Assembly: GCA_965153455.1 (NCBI GenBank) | Contig: OZ234501.1 | Coordinates: 6,262,001-6,326,000 of the forward strand | Source: Sphagnum compactum | Taxonomy: Eukaryota > Bryophyta > Sphagnopsida > Sphagnales | Length of the DNA stretch: 64,000 nucleotides | Reading direction: 5' to 3' | In this document: in pieces, positions 37,086 through 47,335 of the stretch | Numbering within the stretch: the first letter of the stretch is position 1 | Layout of the letters: each line of letters opens with the position of its first letter | Made by a program: the position numbers and the translations under genes | Notes under the pieces: generated by a model | What the model was told of the DNA's origin: nothing | Databases searched by the model: none | The model's input: the letters and a program-made list of their open reading frames with translations, nothing else

Positions 37086-37179
37086 AATAGTCACTCGCTT
37101 CTCTTCTATTACTGACATGTTATCGACATTCTCTTGACTTGCTGACTTGTAGGGTGCACTCTTGTCCAGTACTAGGGAT

Positions 37180-37560
37180 GTCCTTGTTCATCTCCTCCCT
37201 CCGAGGCCCTGCCGCCCTTTGAAGACTTGGCGTACGCCTCGTGAGCCCCGCCAACGTCCTGGGGAAACAGAACACGGTCGCACATGAGAGGCTGGCTGTA
37301 GGCGGGGCAGGGGCTGCGCGTCCTCGTAAACGACGACGTGAGCGTAATCATGAACCTGAACAAACGGATATCACGAGGCCTATGACAACGGAGGGGTCGT
37401 CGTAAACTACGATGCGCGATTTAACCCTCAACTTAAACGACGCGGTTATCAATATCATCACGAACCCCAACATTCGCAGGTCGCGAGAAGGGTTCTCGTC
37501 ACGAACGTAAGCACTGTTTGGTTGTGCTGTGCGGGTATATCGTCACTAGAGGCTAGAGGC
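37180..37560. other. Isolated CG-rich patch
   Basis: This patch has many CG dinucleotides (GTCGTCGTAAAC, ATGCGCGATT, AAACGACGCGGTTATCA, GTCGCGAGAAGGG), in contrast to the CG-poor DNA around it. The words CGTAATCATGAACCTGAAC, TATCATCACGAACCCCAAC and ATCATCATGAACATTAAC recur at 37340, 37450 and 37597, so it has a diverged internal repeat. A minus-strand frame (37172-37363, 63 residues) lies within it but is not recognised. Confidence 0.5.
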
Positions 37561-38299
37561 ATAAACATGAGGAGGGAGATCACAAGACGGTTATCATCAT
37601 GAACATTAACATTCCAGGATCCAGGTTCCATTCACCCTCACAGCTCCCATGGCTCATTTTTTTACAGGTAACCGGGCTGCTCAAGCCGGTTATGTAGTCC
37701 ATAGCAGGCGCAGCCCAGTGATTTTTTTCCAAATTTCTTAACAAAAATGTTCAATTTTGTGATGTTGTGCATGTGGTGATTGTTGTTCATAATGCTATTT
37801 AGCCAAATTGGGCGATATACAAAATGTGCAAGTAGAAAATATTAGAAAATATTTTCATACAGAAAAAAATGGCAAAAAGAATTTTAATAAAAGCAATATT
37901 CTCTTGATTTTTAAAAGAAAAATCACCAAATTTCCCCTGAAATTTTTTTGGAACTTTTTCAGCACATTTCTACTTTGGATTTTAAAAAAGGGGGCATTTT
38001 TCCTATTAGCTTTGAAACTTTTGAGATAGGTTGTTGAAGCTTGTTGATCACCATTTAAAGCTAAGTTTCTCTTCGGGTGCTCACATATGACACAACATTG
38101 GAAATTTCAATCCCAATGATTCATTTGACTTTAGTTTAGGTGAAGCAACTTTAGGTTTCATGAATTGTCCTTTTGGATAGGAGTTCCAAATTGGAACATC
38201 TTTAGTGAATTCTCAAGGAATGGAAAAATATATTTTTGAATCTAAATCTTTTCAAAGTTTTTATTTTCTCTACCGACACCAAAATCACAAGCATGTTTT
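37561..38299. other. Intergenic DNA, no gene seen
   Basis: The CG-rich patch fades into AT-rich DNA here. Neither strand supports an exon, RNA gene or intact mobile element. Confidence 0.45.
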
Positions 38300-38415
38300 C
38301 AATGCCTTTTGTATCAATTTGCATCCCATTCCTCTTCAATCAAATTCGAATTCAATTCAATGCCTTTTGTATCAATTTGCATCCCATTCCTCTTCAATCA
38401 AATTCGAATTCAATT
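38300..38415. repeat. Two-copy 58-bp direct tandem repeat
   Basis: The unit beginning CAATGCCTTTTGTATCAATT and ending AAATTCGAATTCAATT is present twice, at 38300-38357 and 38358-38415, with essentially no differences. That suggests a recent duplication. Confidence 0.9.
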
Positions 38416-41400
38416 CAATTCAAGTAGCATGCACGATTATTCAATATTTTCACAAAATCATTTCATTTTTTCCATCAATTGGTGGTCATCATTTATAGTG
38501 CATATCAATGTGAAGCCCAATTTGAAAAAAGTAAATAGAACGGGCACTAAATAATTATGAGGAATAAAATTCAGAAATAGTGAGAAATTATTAAAGTGTA
38601 CTTAGCAAGTAAAATGTACAACTTAATAAAATTTTGATAATTATGCAAAAAAATTAGGGGAAAAATATTTAAATATTCAACATGAAATCATCAAACCTGC
38701 TAGGCTATTACTCTAGTACTATGGGTAATCATGTGCTTTAGAAAACAGACCATGTGTTTCCTTTCCCTCTGCTATGGAAAAAATTAATGTCATTAGAAAT
38801 TATTATTTTTTAAAGAATTAGAGTTAGAAGATGTGTTTAACAAAATTTCTAATAAATGAAGGGACTTTTTTCATTTGAAAATACGGCAAAAAGAAGAAGA
38901 ATTGGATTTATTTGATGTGAGCAACCAAGAGCATGCAGATTGTAGATGATAATGACTATAGAATTCAAGAGCATAAAAATTACATGTTTTAGTTCTCTTT
39001 TTATTTTAAATTTCTGGAGAAATTATAAAGAAAACACAAAGAAATGCAATTTTGAATTTGGTGTTGGAATGCTTGAAGGATGTGAATATAGAATAATGTT
39101 CATTTGTCCACAATCTTTTTGGATTTTAGCAATCACACAACACCCCGAGTGAACATTTGCTTTTATGAATTTCTACCAATTGTTTTGAAATTTCTCACTA
39201 TTGTATCCATCCATTTTGACATGGAGAATGCAATGGTTGTTTTCCTTAGTGTCCTTGAAAATATATAGCTTTGATTGTATTGCCCTTTTTTTCCCTTCAT
39301 ATTGAAAAAGCTTGGAGGGTGTGAAATAGTGTGCTACTAATGTTGCACCATTAAATTTGGCTTTCTAATGTAGGCCTCTCAACGACTTTAGCTGGCCCAT
39401 TGTAAAGGGGCAACCTCATAATATGTAATGAACTCATCATCCTCACTCAAGCTTCACTCAGGAAAGAGGGTTTCAAAGATGCCTATTGAGTGCTAGCAAC
39501 AACTTCATGACCAAGTCTTCCAATTGCTTCTAGTGCACAATGAGACAGAAACTCAGGACACAGACTTTTTTGACTACCTAACTATTCATTCACCCAAAAT
39601 CATTTTGACAAGATTATTACATTGTTACACACATACATACATTATTTGTTGGATACTTTGTGAGCGACACTTTAGAAGGTGATAATTGCACCGATACTTG
39701 TCATGTATATGCGGTCTGCCCAAACTGACATAATGGTTTTACCTTCAAGCTACTATTGTGGAGTTTTCTGTGCAATCTCATAGATCTGGTGTAAGACAAA
39801 GTGTCAGGTACACACACAAGGTATAAGCAGCTTCCAACTATAGCATCCTCAATGAGGGTTTAATTGATGCATGAGGAAATTTGCTCCAATGTTATCTCTC
39901 TCTCTCTCTCTATATATATATAAAATTCTGGGAAATGGGTTGGCATCAAGGAAATCTAGAAATCTAATGTCCAAAAAAGAAAAAGAGCACGGTTTGTCAA
40001 ACATATCCTAGCAAAAATTTTGCACAAACTGTTTTGATTTGAGTTTGGCACTCATACTTTTTGAGCACTAACATTTTCAACAAATCCACCAAATCTTCAC
40101 CATACTCCCCACTCCACAATGGTTGCCATCTTTGCTTGGTACTACTATGAACTAAACATTATGGTACTACTAACCCAACATATTGAGATTTCAAGACACA
40201 AAACCTTTCTTACATGCATATTCAATGTTCTCAAGTAATCTCTGCTTCTTAGAATACTAATACTTGGGAGGTTGGTTGCCTACAACCTACAAACCCATTG
40301 AAGCTAGACTCAATTCTATCTCCTTTTTGTAGTAAGTACATTTGCTATTTTATGTCAAGATGCAACAAAATTGAAGGAAATGTTCCCATCATTGACATTC
40401 CTAACCAATTGATCACATGGATACATTATAAGGGCTATAAATTATTTGCCATGAGCACCTTCTTGAAAAGAACCTCATTGACCCCATTTGTATGCCCAAA
40501 CCATATTTTGAGTTTTTGGATATTGATGAAAGGATAAATCCTCTCCCTCCTCCATTGACCAATCCTTCACACTTCTTGCAACATATCTTTTTCTCTCTTC
40601 TAGACTTTCTTGCTACGGATGCTAGGTCATAATGTAAACTTTATGTCTTTCTACTCTCTTGCTAAGGATTCTAATCATGTCTTAGGATATACGTGTGTGT
40701 GTGTATATATAGATAAACCCGTAGCCGTAATATGCAAGGGAGAGAGATTCCAAAACATAGCAATGGTACAACACCGAGATGTTATCCTACTACTCATTGG
40801 ACATGTTATCTCTCAATCTTGACAATACATGAATATGGGTTACAATTAGGGTCTTAAAGTGTTACGTAATCTCCCAAGCCATAGGAAACAAAAATGAAAG
40901 AAAAACAGAATGAATTATAGAGGAGTTTGACTGCAGCAATCAAACCGAAGAAAGGTGAATGAATTGATTTGTTTGCCTGCTTTTCACTTCTTCGACTACA
41001 AGCAAGCTCTTTTGTGCTACATTATTTTAGAGTGTGTCACAGCTAAGTGTGTACCCATGGTTGTAACGTGTTCTTCTTTTAGCCCTGGTGGGGATTTTCG
41101 GTGTACCCATCGATAGGTGATGCAGCAGCTTGTGGGTAGTGTTTGTGTGGGTGTGGTGGTAGCGGTGGTGGTGCTGGGTGAGAGAATCTTCTCATGAGTC
41201 CTACGGTAAGAAGTGATGTACCCGCTACCCACCAATCATCATTTAATTGAAAATTTCTCGAAATGAACAATCGAGCTTCCTTTTTTTTTTATCATCGTCA
41301 TGGGGGACATGGCAATGCAAAAGAGAGGGTCCCCCATACATATACATATATTAGAGATATCCGTAAAGTCAGGAAAAGACAGCACCAGTACCCTGAGTTT

Positions 41401-41463
41401 GGCCATACACAGGGTGAGATCAAAAAAACAACCTGCAAAAAAGTACATTAGCATTCAACGGGG
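38416..41463. other. AT-rich intergenic DNA, no gene seen
   Basis: No supported exons. Microsatellites (CT)n(TA)n lie at 39897-39920 and (GT)n(AT)n at about 40691-40708. A weak, interrupted third copy of the dispersed repeat lies at 39655-39800 (see separate entry). Confidence 0.5.
39655..39800 (+). repeat. Possible degenerate copy 3 of the ~235-bp dispersed repeat
   Basis: CTTTGTGAGCGACACT at 39656-39671 and TGTGGAGTTTTCTGTGCAATCTCATAGATCT (39758-39788, given here in part) echo the corresponding parts of the copies at 21655-21890 and 53290-53530. They occur in the same order, with an insertion and many changes between them. Confidence 0.4.
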
Positions 41464-41513
41464 GGGTGAAACTCAGAAAACCATCAATTTTGATGGTTCC
41501 TGAGTTTTCACCC
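41464..41513. repeat. 50-bp near-perfect palindrome
   Basis: GGGTGAAACTCAGAAAACC is followed by ATCAATTTTGAT and then GGTTCCTGAGTTTTCACCC. The arms pair with one or two mismatches and a one-base slip, and there is almost no loop. Related words (CAGGGTGAGATC near 41411, GACAGGGTGAATTT near 41726) lie on either side, which suggests a larger foldback or MITE element. Confidence 0.8.
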
Positions 41514-44500
41514 TGTCTTCCTTTTTCCCTGAGCGCCTCCACCGCTGCTGCATAGATTTTCGCTGCTCCTACCTGTACAGCTACTATAATTCCTCTCGAA
41601 CCTTGTGCATTAAATGCTGCATTTCGTTCTGAGTTTCAGCATTTCATACTGAGATTTCATAAAATTTCCTTATTTTATGGATACCACTAAAAGAGGGGTT
41701 AGGGGGTGAAGGGAGGCCCCAAAGACAGGGTGAATTTCCAGATATCTCTATTATATCCGCCGTTTAACTTTGCGGGTGTCAGATGCAGTACCCACATGCT
41801 TATTATGAGCAGAGTTTGAATGTTATTGGTCAGAAATGTGTTTAAATCTCAAATTGATAGCAGTTGGAGCATGACTTTGGGAGAAAAGAGGTTAGTAGTT
41901 AGTAGCAGTGTTGGGCGGGTATTTTCTTTTGTTAGTAACCATTAATTCTGATTTTTTTTGAAAAAAATAAAAATCAAAGAATCAAAAACCTCAAAGAACA
42001 TGGGTATATTTTTCTGTAGTAATTCTTTGATTTTTTTGAGAACCAGGCCTGGTTTAAAACGTTAAATCACATTGATAACCGGCGGGGGTTTGGTGCAATT
42101 TCGAATACGGGCACAAAACTGGTTAGTACTAGTTACCTTGTGTTTTGGTTTGAGTCTTTAACCGTGGTCTAGGCTTTCAGTTACTAGTTACTAGTTCCTG
42201 GACCAGCCCCCCAAGGCTCCAAATTCAATTCCCGGTGACCACCATAGGACATGCAGAACATGAATAATGTGACCGCAATAGGACATGCAGAAAATGAACA
42301 ATTTTTTCCTGAAAAAGAGAACATCCCTAATGTCATTTTTGCATGCAAAATGGCAGCAAAAATTGCCTACAAGGCTTGCCTTGCTTTGCCTTGGAGCAAA
42401 AGTCCTCTTGGCACATACATCATGAGTTGGCTAGGAAAATCATTGTAGTGTTGCATGAACAACTTGTTTATTGGCCTTGCCTACCAAGGCAAAGATATTG
42501 TGTTTAGATTCATTATAGAGTATAGTAGCTTATGGGATTTTTATAGGCCCCTACTAGGGTAATAATAATAGGTCTATTTTCATATGAGGTTTTTTGAAAG
42601 ATGAGATTTTGGCTTGTGTTGAAACTTGAGATTAGTTACATCTAGTTATAATATCTTGAAGGATTTTGGTTTCTTTTAGAGCATCTTTTGAAGATTATAT
42701 TTTTGCATGGTGAAATATTTGAGTTTTCATAATTCTTCGTTTGCCGTTTAGATACTTTTTAATGTGAATGGCAAGGCTACAATGTGACACACCCCTTGTT
42801 ATCATTGTTGTTGTGATGTACCATTGTTGGATACCTCATCCTACGTCTATCCACAATGGTAGCGAGTCTGCTACTTGCTTGTCAGTAACTTGATCATCCA
42901 TGGACTAGGTAACCGCCAAGAGTGCTCATAGGTTAACCTGCATGTGCTCTTGTTGGTTAGAATGAATAGTTATGTGTCAAGACTATACCCGGTAGTAACG
43001 AGCGTTGCTCAAGCCGGTTACTGGGCACGACCATCCTTGTGAGAATCAAGATGCCCTCTTTTCATCCATGCAAAGAGCGATTATGAAATTTTCATCCAAG
43101 TATTGAAGAGTTACCAAATCATTGGCCCAATGAAAGCCAAGGATGGGACCTTGTGCTAATAGTAGTAGGTCACTAACGAGACAGAGGTCAAGATTCTTAA
43201 GAGGGATGGTTATGATCAAACAATGCATGAATGGGATGTATACATATATAATTTTTCATGTTGTGGGGTTGAAGCATAGTAGATCAATGGTAAATTTTGC
43301 AAGGACTAGGCATTCACTTGCGTCTTTTAACACATGAATACTAGAAGTAGAGAAGTAGCTTTGCACCTTGGGGACCTAAATAGGTGATGTGCAAAGCACA
43401 TTTAAAACTTAGAACTAGCTTAAAAGACTAAATACTTTGGACTTCAAAACTCTAGAATTTGGGGACACCTCACATAAATGTTTTAATATCCTCATTATTT
43501 CAAAGATCTAGTCCATTATCATGTATTATCTCATTTTATTTCCTTCCCATGCAATTCTGATTTAATTGCGTTTGTAATCTTATGTTAAAGAATACAAATT
43601 GTTATGCATAAAGTAAACTTGAGCTTCGCATTGTTGCACACTACCAGGGATGTTCAATTTTATTTTTCTTATCATGTTCCCATTTGGTTTTCAATAGCTT
43701 GTTATTATTTATTTCAATTTAAAATTTAATTTAAATTATATCAAACATTATACTCATGGTGGGGTAAGGTAAGAAAGGGAGGTAGTTATTAAAAAAAATT
43801 TAAAAATGAGATAGTTATTAATAAAGGAATGAGATAATTAAGCTTGAAAATGAAATAGGATTTTTTTTATATTCCTATTGATGGGTAGGGGAAAGGATAA
43901 GATAGTTATAAAAAAATGAGATAGTTAAGTTTGGAAATGATGAAATAATTATGAGTTGTCTCTAGAATTGTCTAGGGATGACCATACGATAAATTCTACA
44001 AGCCTATGAAAAATTGTGCAAAATCACCCATTTACCAGCTCCTCAAAATTTCATCACTAGAATGAAATAAGTTGAAAAGTTATGTTTAAAAGCTAAACAA
44101 AATTAATGTAAATATTGTGACATGGCCCTTGTGTATTTTACACCTTTACTAAGGTACCCGCAATACAAAAGAAAAATTAGGTTGGATTTTATGGTGGTAA
44201 TAATAATGTTTAGGGGAATATTTTTGCTAAAGCAAAGAGACAAAGTGTTCATGGCTTGAATTGGAAGACCAATTTTCCAAGACTTATGAAGAATTTGGGT
44301 TTAAGGAAGAGTTAAGTTTGATTGCTTATCGGAAAGGAGGGGCTTCTCTTTGATGGGTTAATGTAGCTTTGAAAATACCTGATTCTGCATCTGTTGAGAA
44401 ATGGGTTGAATTCTCGGAGGGTTGAAGTAGCAATCTTCAGTTTTCTAATTCCAAAGGCTCTTTGGAAAATTACAAAACCATGAGAGCCTCGTGAATCCTC

Positions 44501-45429
44501 CAAATCCATCATTGTGGGTGTGCCAGATCCATCATCTGTATAGGAAACACAAGAGATAATAGGGTTGGGGCAAGTCTTTGGCACAATTGCTTCTCTTATT
44601 ATGTGCACAAATCTTGTTATGGGTTCGCTTCGTTTGTAAGAAATGTCAGCTTACATAGCCTTGTTTGCTTTGTCTCTTTTCCATTGTCAAACACCAGGTT
44701 CACTGATGGAAAGGCTAATGAGATGCCACAACTGATGCTGCATATTATTGCCACATGTACCATTGCCATCAGTCCAATCTCTCTCTCACAATGATATTTC
44801 ACAACAGGGATGACATTACATTCAAAGAACTAACAACAAAGACCGGGTGGACAAAGAAGAAGACATTTAAAAAACATGACTGTTTTTAACAAACACAAAT
44901 CATATTTCTTCTCCCACAAAATGTTTGACAAACCCATCAAATTTCCAGTAAGATTTAGAGTTGTACCACTGCTGTTGAAACAAATTTGGAAAACTAAATC
45001 ACAGAGCAGCATGGGTAAGTACTGGATGTTGTATCTCTCAACTTCTTTGATCCTATGCTTCCTTTGACAGATAAATAAGTGATTCAGCAAAGCACTAAGC
45101 CCATGCTTATCTCATTCAATCACAGAGAAACCCATGGAACTGATGTTGGAGGTGGGAGGCATCATGCTTCAGTACAAAGGATGAGATTTATTTACCAATC
45201 ATGGACAAAGATTTGTTGCCTTCATTGTTCGAGTACAAAAGTTGTGCAGCTTCTCAAAGATCTAGCACATGAGGAGAGCACTGGAAATGAAATGGTTTGC
45301 AACTCCAAATGATTAGTAGTAGTAGTAGTAGTAGTAGTAGTTTACCAACAGCAAGTTGACCAAAATGTTTGCAAGCACTGAGAAATTTGTCAGAATTCCC
45401 GGGGCACAACAGTAGAAATTGTCAGAGAT
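41514..45429. other. Intergenic DNA, no gene supported
   Basis: Several short open frames exist (for example 42251-42448 and 44312-44608, minus), but none is recognisable or splice-supported. A block at 42175-42245 ends TTCAATTCCCGGTGACCACC, a tRNA B-box-like word sometimes seen in SINEs, but no A box was found. An (AGT)n microsatellite lies at 45313-45341. Confidence 0.45.
42471..42541 (+). repeat. ~71-bp dispersed repeat, copy 1
   Basis: The stretch starting TTGGCCTTGCCTACCAAGGC and continuing through GATATTGTGTTTAGATTC and GAGTATAGTAGCTTA to GGGATTT is nearly identical to 62704-62775, differing by one inserted base and about one substitution. Contains the palindrome GCCTTGCCTACCAAGGC. Confidence 0.9.
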
Positions 45430-45545
45430 TTTTGCATTGATACAAGAGAGATATGGGTACTCAAAATGCCGGGATTTTGCATGAGAACAAGAGAGATATG
45501 GCTACTCAAATTGCAGAGATTTTGCGGGAGGACAAGAGAGAGATG
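45430..45545. repeat. 45-bp minisatellite, about 2.6 copies
   Basis: Units start at about 45430, 45475 and 45520 with TTTTGCATTGA, TTTTGCATGAG and TTTTGCGGGAG. Each is followed by ACAAGAGAGATATGG.TACTC and AAATGC-like words. The period of 45 keeps a reading frame, giving a 15-residue pseudo-repeat on the minus strand. Confidence 0.8.
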
Positions 45546-45704
45546 GTAACTTTGGGAAATGACTTGCTGTGCGTATGCATGTAATCTACCCATATGAGTA
45601 TTCTCTGGAGAATCTCAACACCCCAAGAATCAGCAATAACTTACCCACTGATCTTTGATTCCAGAACTCACCATAACCAAATTTCTCAAGCAATTGTGGT
45701 TGCC

Positions 45705-46120
45705 ACCCAAAATGCAGTGCAAATTTGGTACAGAGAATATTCTTCCTTCCTGAAAAACCAAATGAAATGCAAAATTCGGTACAGAGATTCTTCCCGAAAA
45801 CACCAAATGCAGTGTGCAAATTTGGTATAGAGATTCTTTTCGAAAACACCCAATGCAGCGCAAATTTGGTACAGAAATTCATTCTCTACGAAGAAAATAC
45901 CGATACAGTAGTTCAAATTCAGTACGGAGAGATACTTCCCCAAAACACGATTGCGGTGCAAATCTATCGAGAGATTCTTCCTGAGAACACCCAACGACTC
46001 AAAATTTGCAGAGAGATCCCTCCTGAGAACACCAATGCAGTGGAAATAAGGTACAGAAAGACATGCTTCCTGAGATCCATGCAATGGAAATTGGGTACAG
46101 AGATCTTCCTCAGAAAGAGC
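45705..46120. repeat. Degenerate minisatellite upstream of the glutaredoxin-like gene
   Basis: About eight diverged units of roughly 40-55 bp are built on AATGCAGTGCAAATTTGGTA, then CAGAGATTCTTCC, then GAAAACACC. Later units carry indels. Long open frames on both strands (45725-46255 plus, 45686-46165 minus) exist only because the unit lacks stops. They are not called as genes. Confidence 0.75.
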
Positions 46121-47335
46121 AAGCAAGTGTCTGATTCTGGTTTGAGAGATCAAGCAAAACATCACCAGGTTTTGCAGCGGCAGAAAGACACAGAGAAAGA
46201 CACAGAGAGACAGAGAGATCAGATGCCGCTGCTGCTGTTGCTTGCTGCACAGTAATCGCTTGGAATGTTTGCGCGTGAGATGCTGGCGATTGTAAGCGAC
46301 GAAATCCGCGTTGGGTCCCTCTGCTACAATGGCAAAAGTGGCAAGGGAATTTTTTTTTGTCTATTCTGGGTTGTGGAATCTGGATTGAGCTCGATTCTTA
46401 CTAAAAAGTTGGTAGGAGGAAGAAGCGGTCGTAAGCGGCAAATGAAGGAAGGAAGATGCGGGAACAAAGGAAGGAAGCGGGGAGCGGGGGGGACCCACGC
46501 ACATGCAGTAATTGTGAGTGCAAACAGGGAAATGGGAGGAAGGGGCGGGTGGGAGCGGGGCGCGGAGGAGGAGGAGAGTGTGATGGGATCACGGGCATTA
46601 TCGGCTGTGGACTCGGCCCTCGGGATACGCTTCCCTTCCTTATTTCGCTACAACGCGCTACTCTTCTTCTCTTCTCGATGATTGCCGCAATTATCTGCTC
46701 GATTGCTGCGTGAAACTCGGAGCGGGATGTTGGCAAATAGACACAGGAGCGACAGAGACAGAGACAGATGAACAGAGAGGAACAGAGAGAAGAGGAGAGG
46801 AGAGACAGAAGAGACAGACCCACACACAGAGAAGTGGCACAGACAGAAGAGAGACAAAAGAGAAGAAGACAATGAAGAGAAGCCGCCTCTCATGGAAGGG
46901 ATCGGAGGAGAGGGTGGTGTGGTACCAGTAGCAGTAGTAGGAAGCTAAGTAAGAGAGGAAGGGAGGAGCGACAAGTACTCTTCTTCCGTGAAGTTCAATT
47001 TTTGTTTGCAAGCAACGTAAGCACCTTTGCGATTACTGCAGGATGTCTGCTGCTGGTCAGGGCGGCTTCAGCATCATCTGAAAGCAGATTGCGTGTTTTC
47101 TTTGCGGCTTTTGTTCTGATCTCTCTCACACGCTCTACTAGCTTCTTCTTCTGGAGATTGTTGCCCATGCCGCCACCGCTTACAACGAGAGGGCATTTGA
47201 GTTTGCTTTGTCGATAGCGCTTGCAACATAGCCTATTACTAAAGTTGAATATCTATCTTTCTTCTTCTTCTTCTTCTTCTTCTTAAGCAGATTGTCTTTG
47301 GTGAACCCATTTGTGGAAGGGTTCTTTTTTCAGCA
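46121..47335 (+). promoter_or_regulatory. Promoter and 5' leader of the glutaredoxin-like gene
   Basis: Mixed-composition DNA rich in purine tracts: ACAGAGA repeats at 46185-46215, GGGAG/GAGCGGGG at 46480-46580 and AGAGACAGAG at 46745-46860. A (CTT)n tract at 47258-47284 is followed by AAGCAG at 47285-47290, a possible 3' splice site for a leader intron. Open frames within the purine tracts are low complexity and not called. Confidence 0.4.

Noticed and set aside
37172-37363. 63-residue minus-strand frame in the CG-rich patch
   Set aside because: It is short, has no known motif, and there are no neighbouring exons. It may be a broken gene piece but cannot be supported.
45686-46255. Long open frames on both strands (159 and 176 residues)
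   Set aside because: Both are created by a stop-free minisatellite unit; the peptides repeat with the DNA unit and match nothing known.
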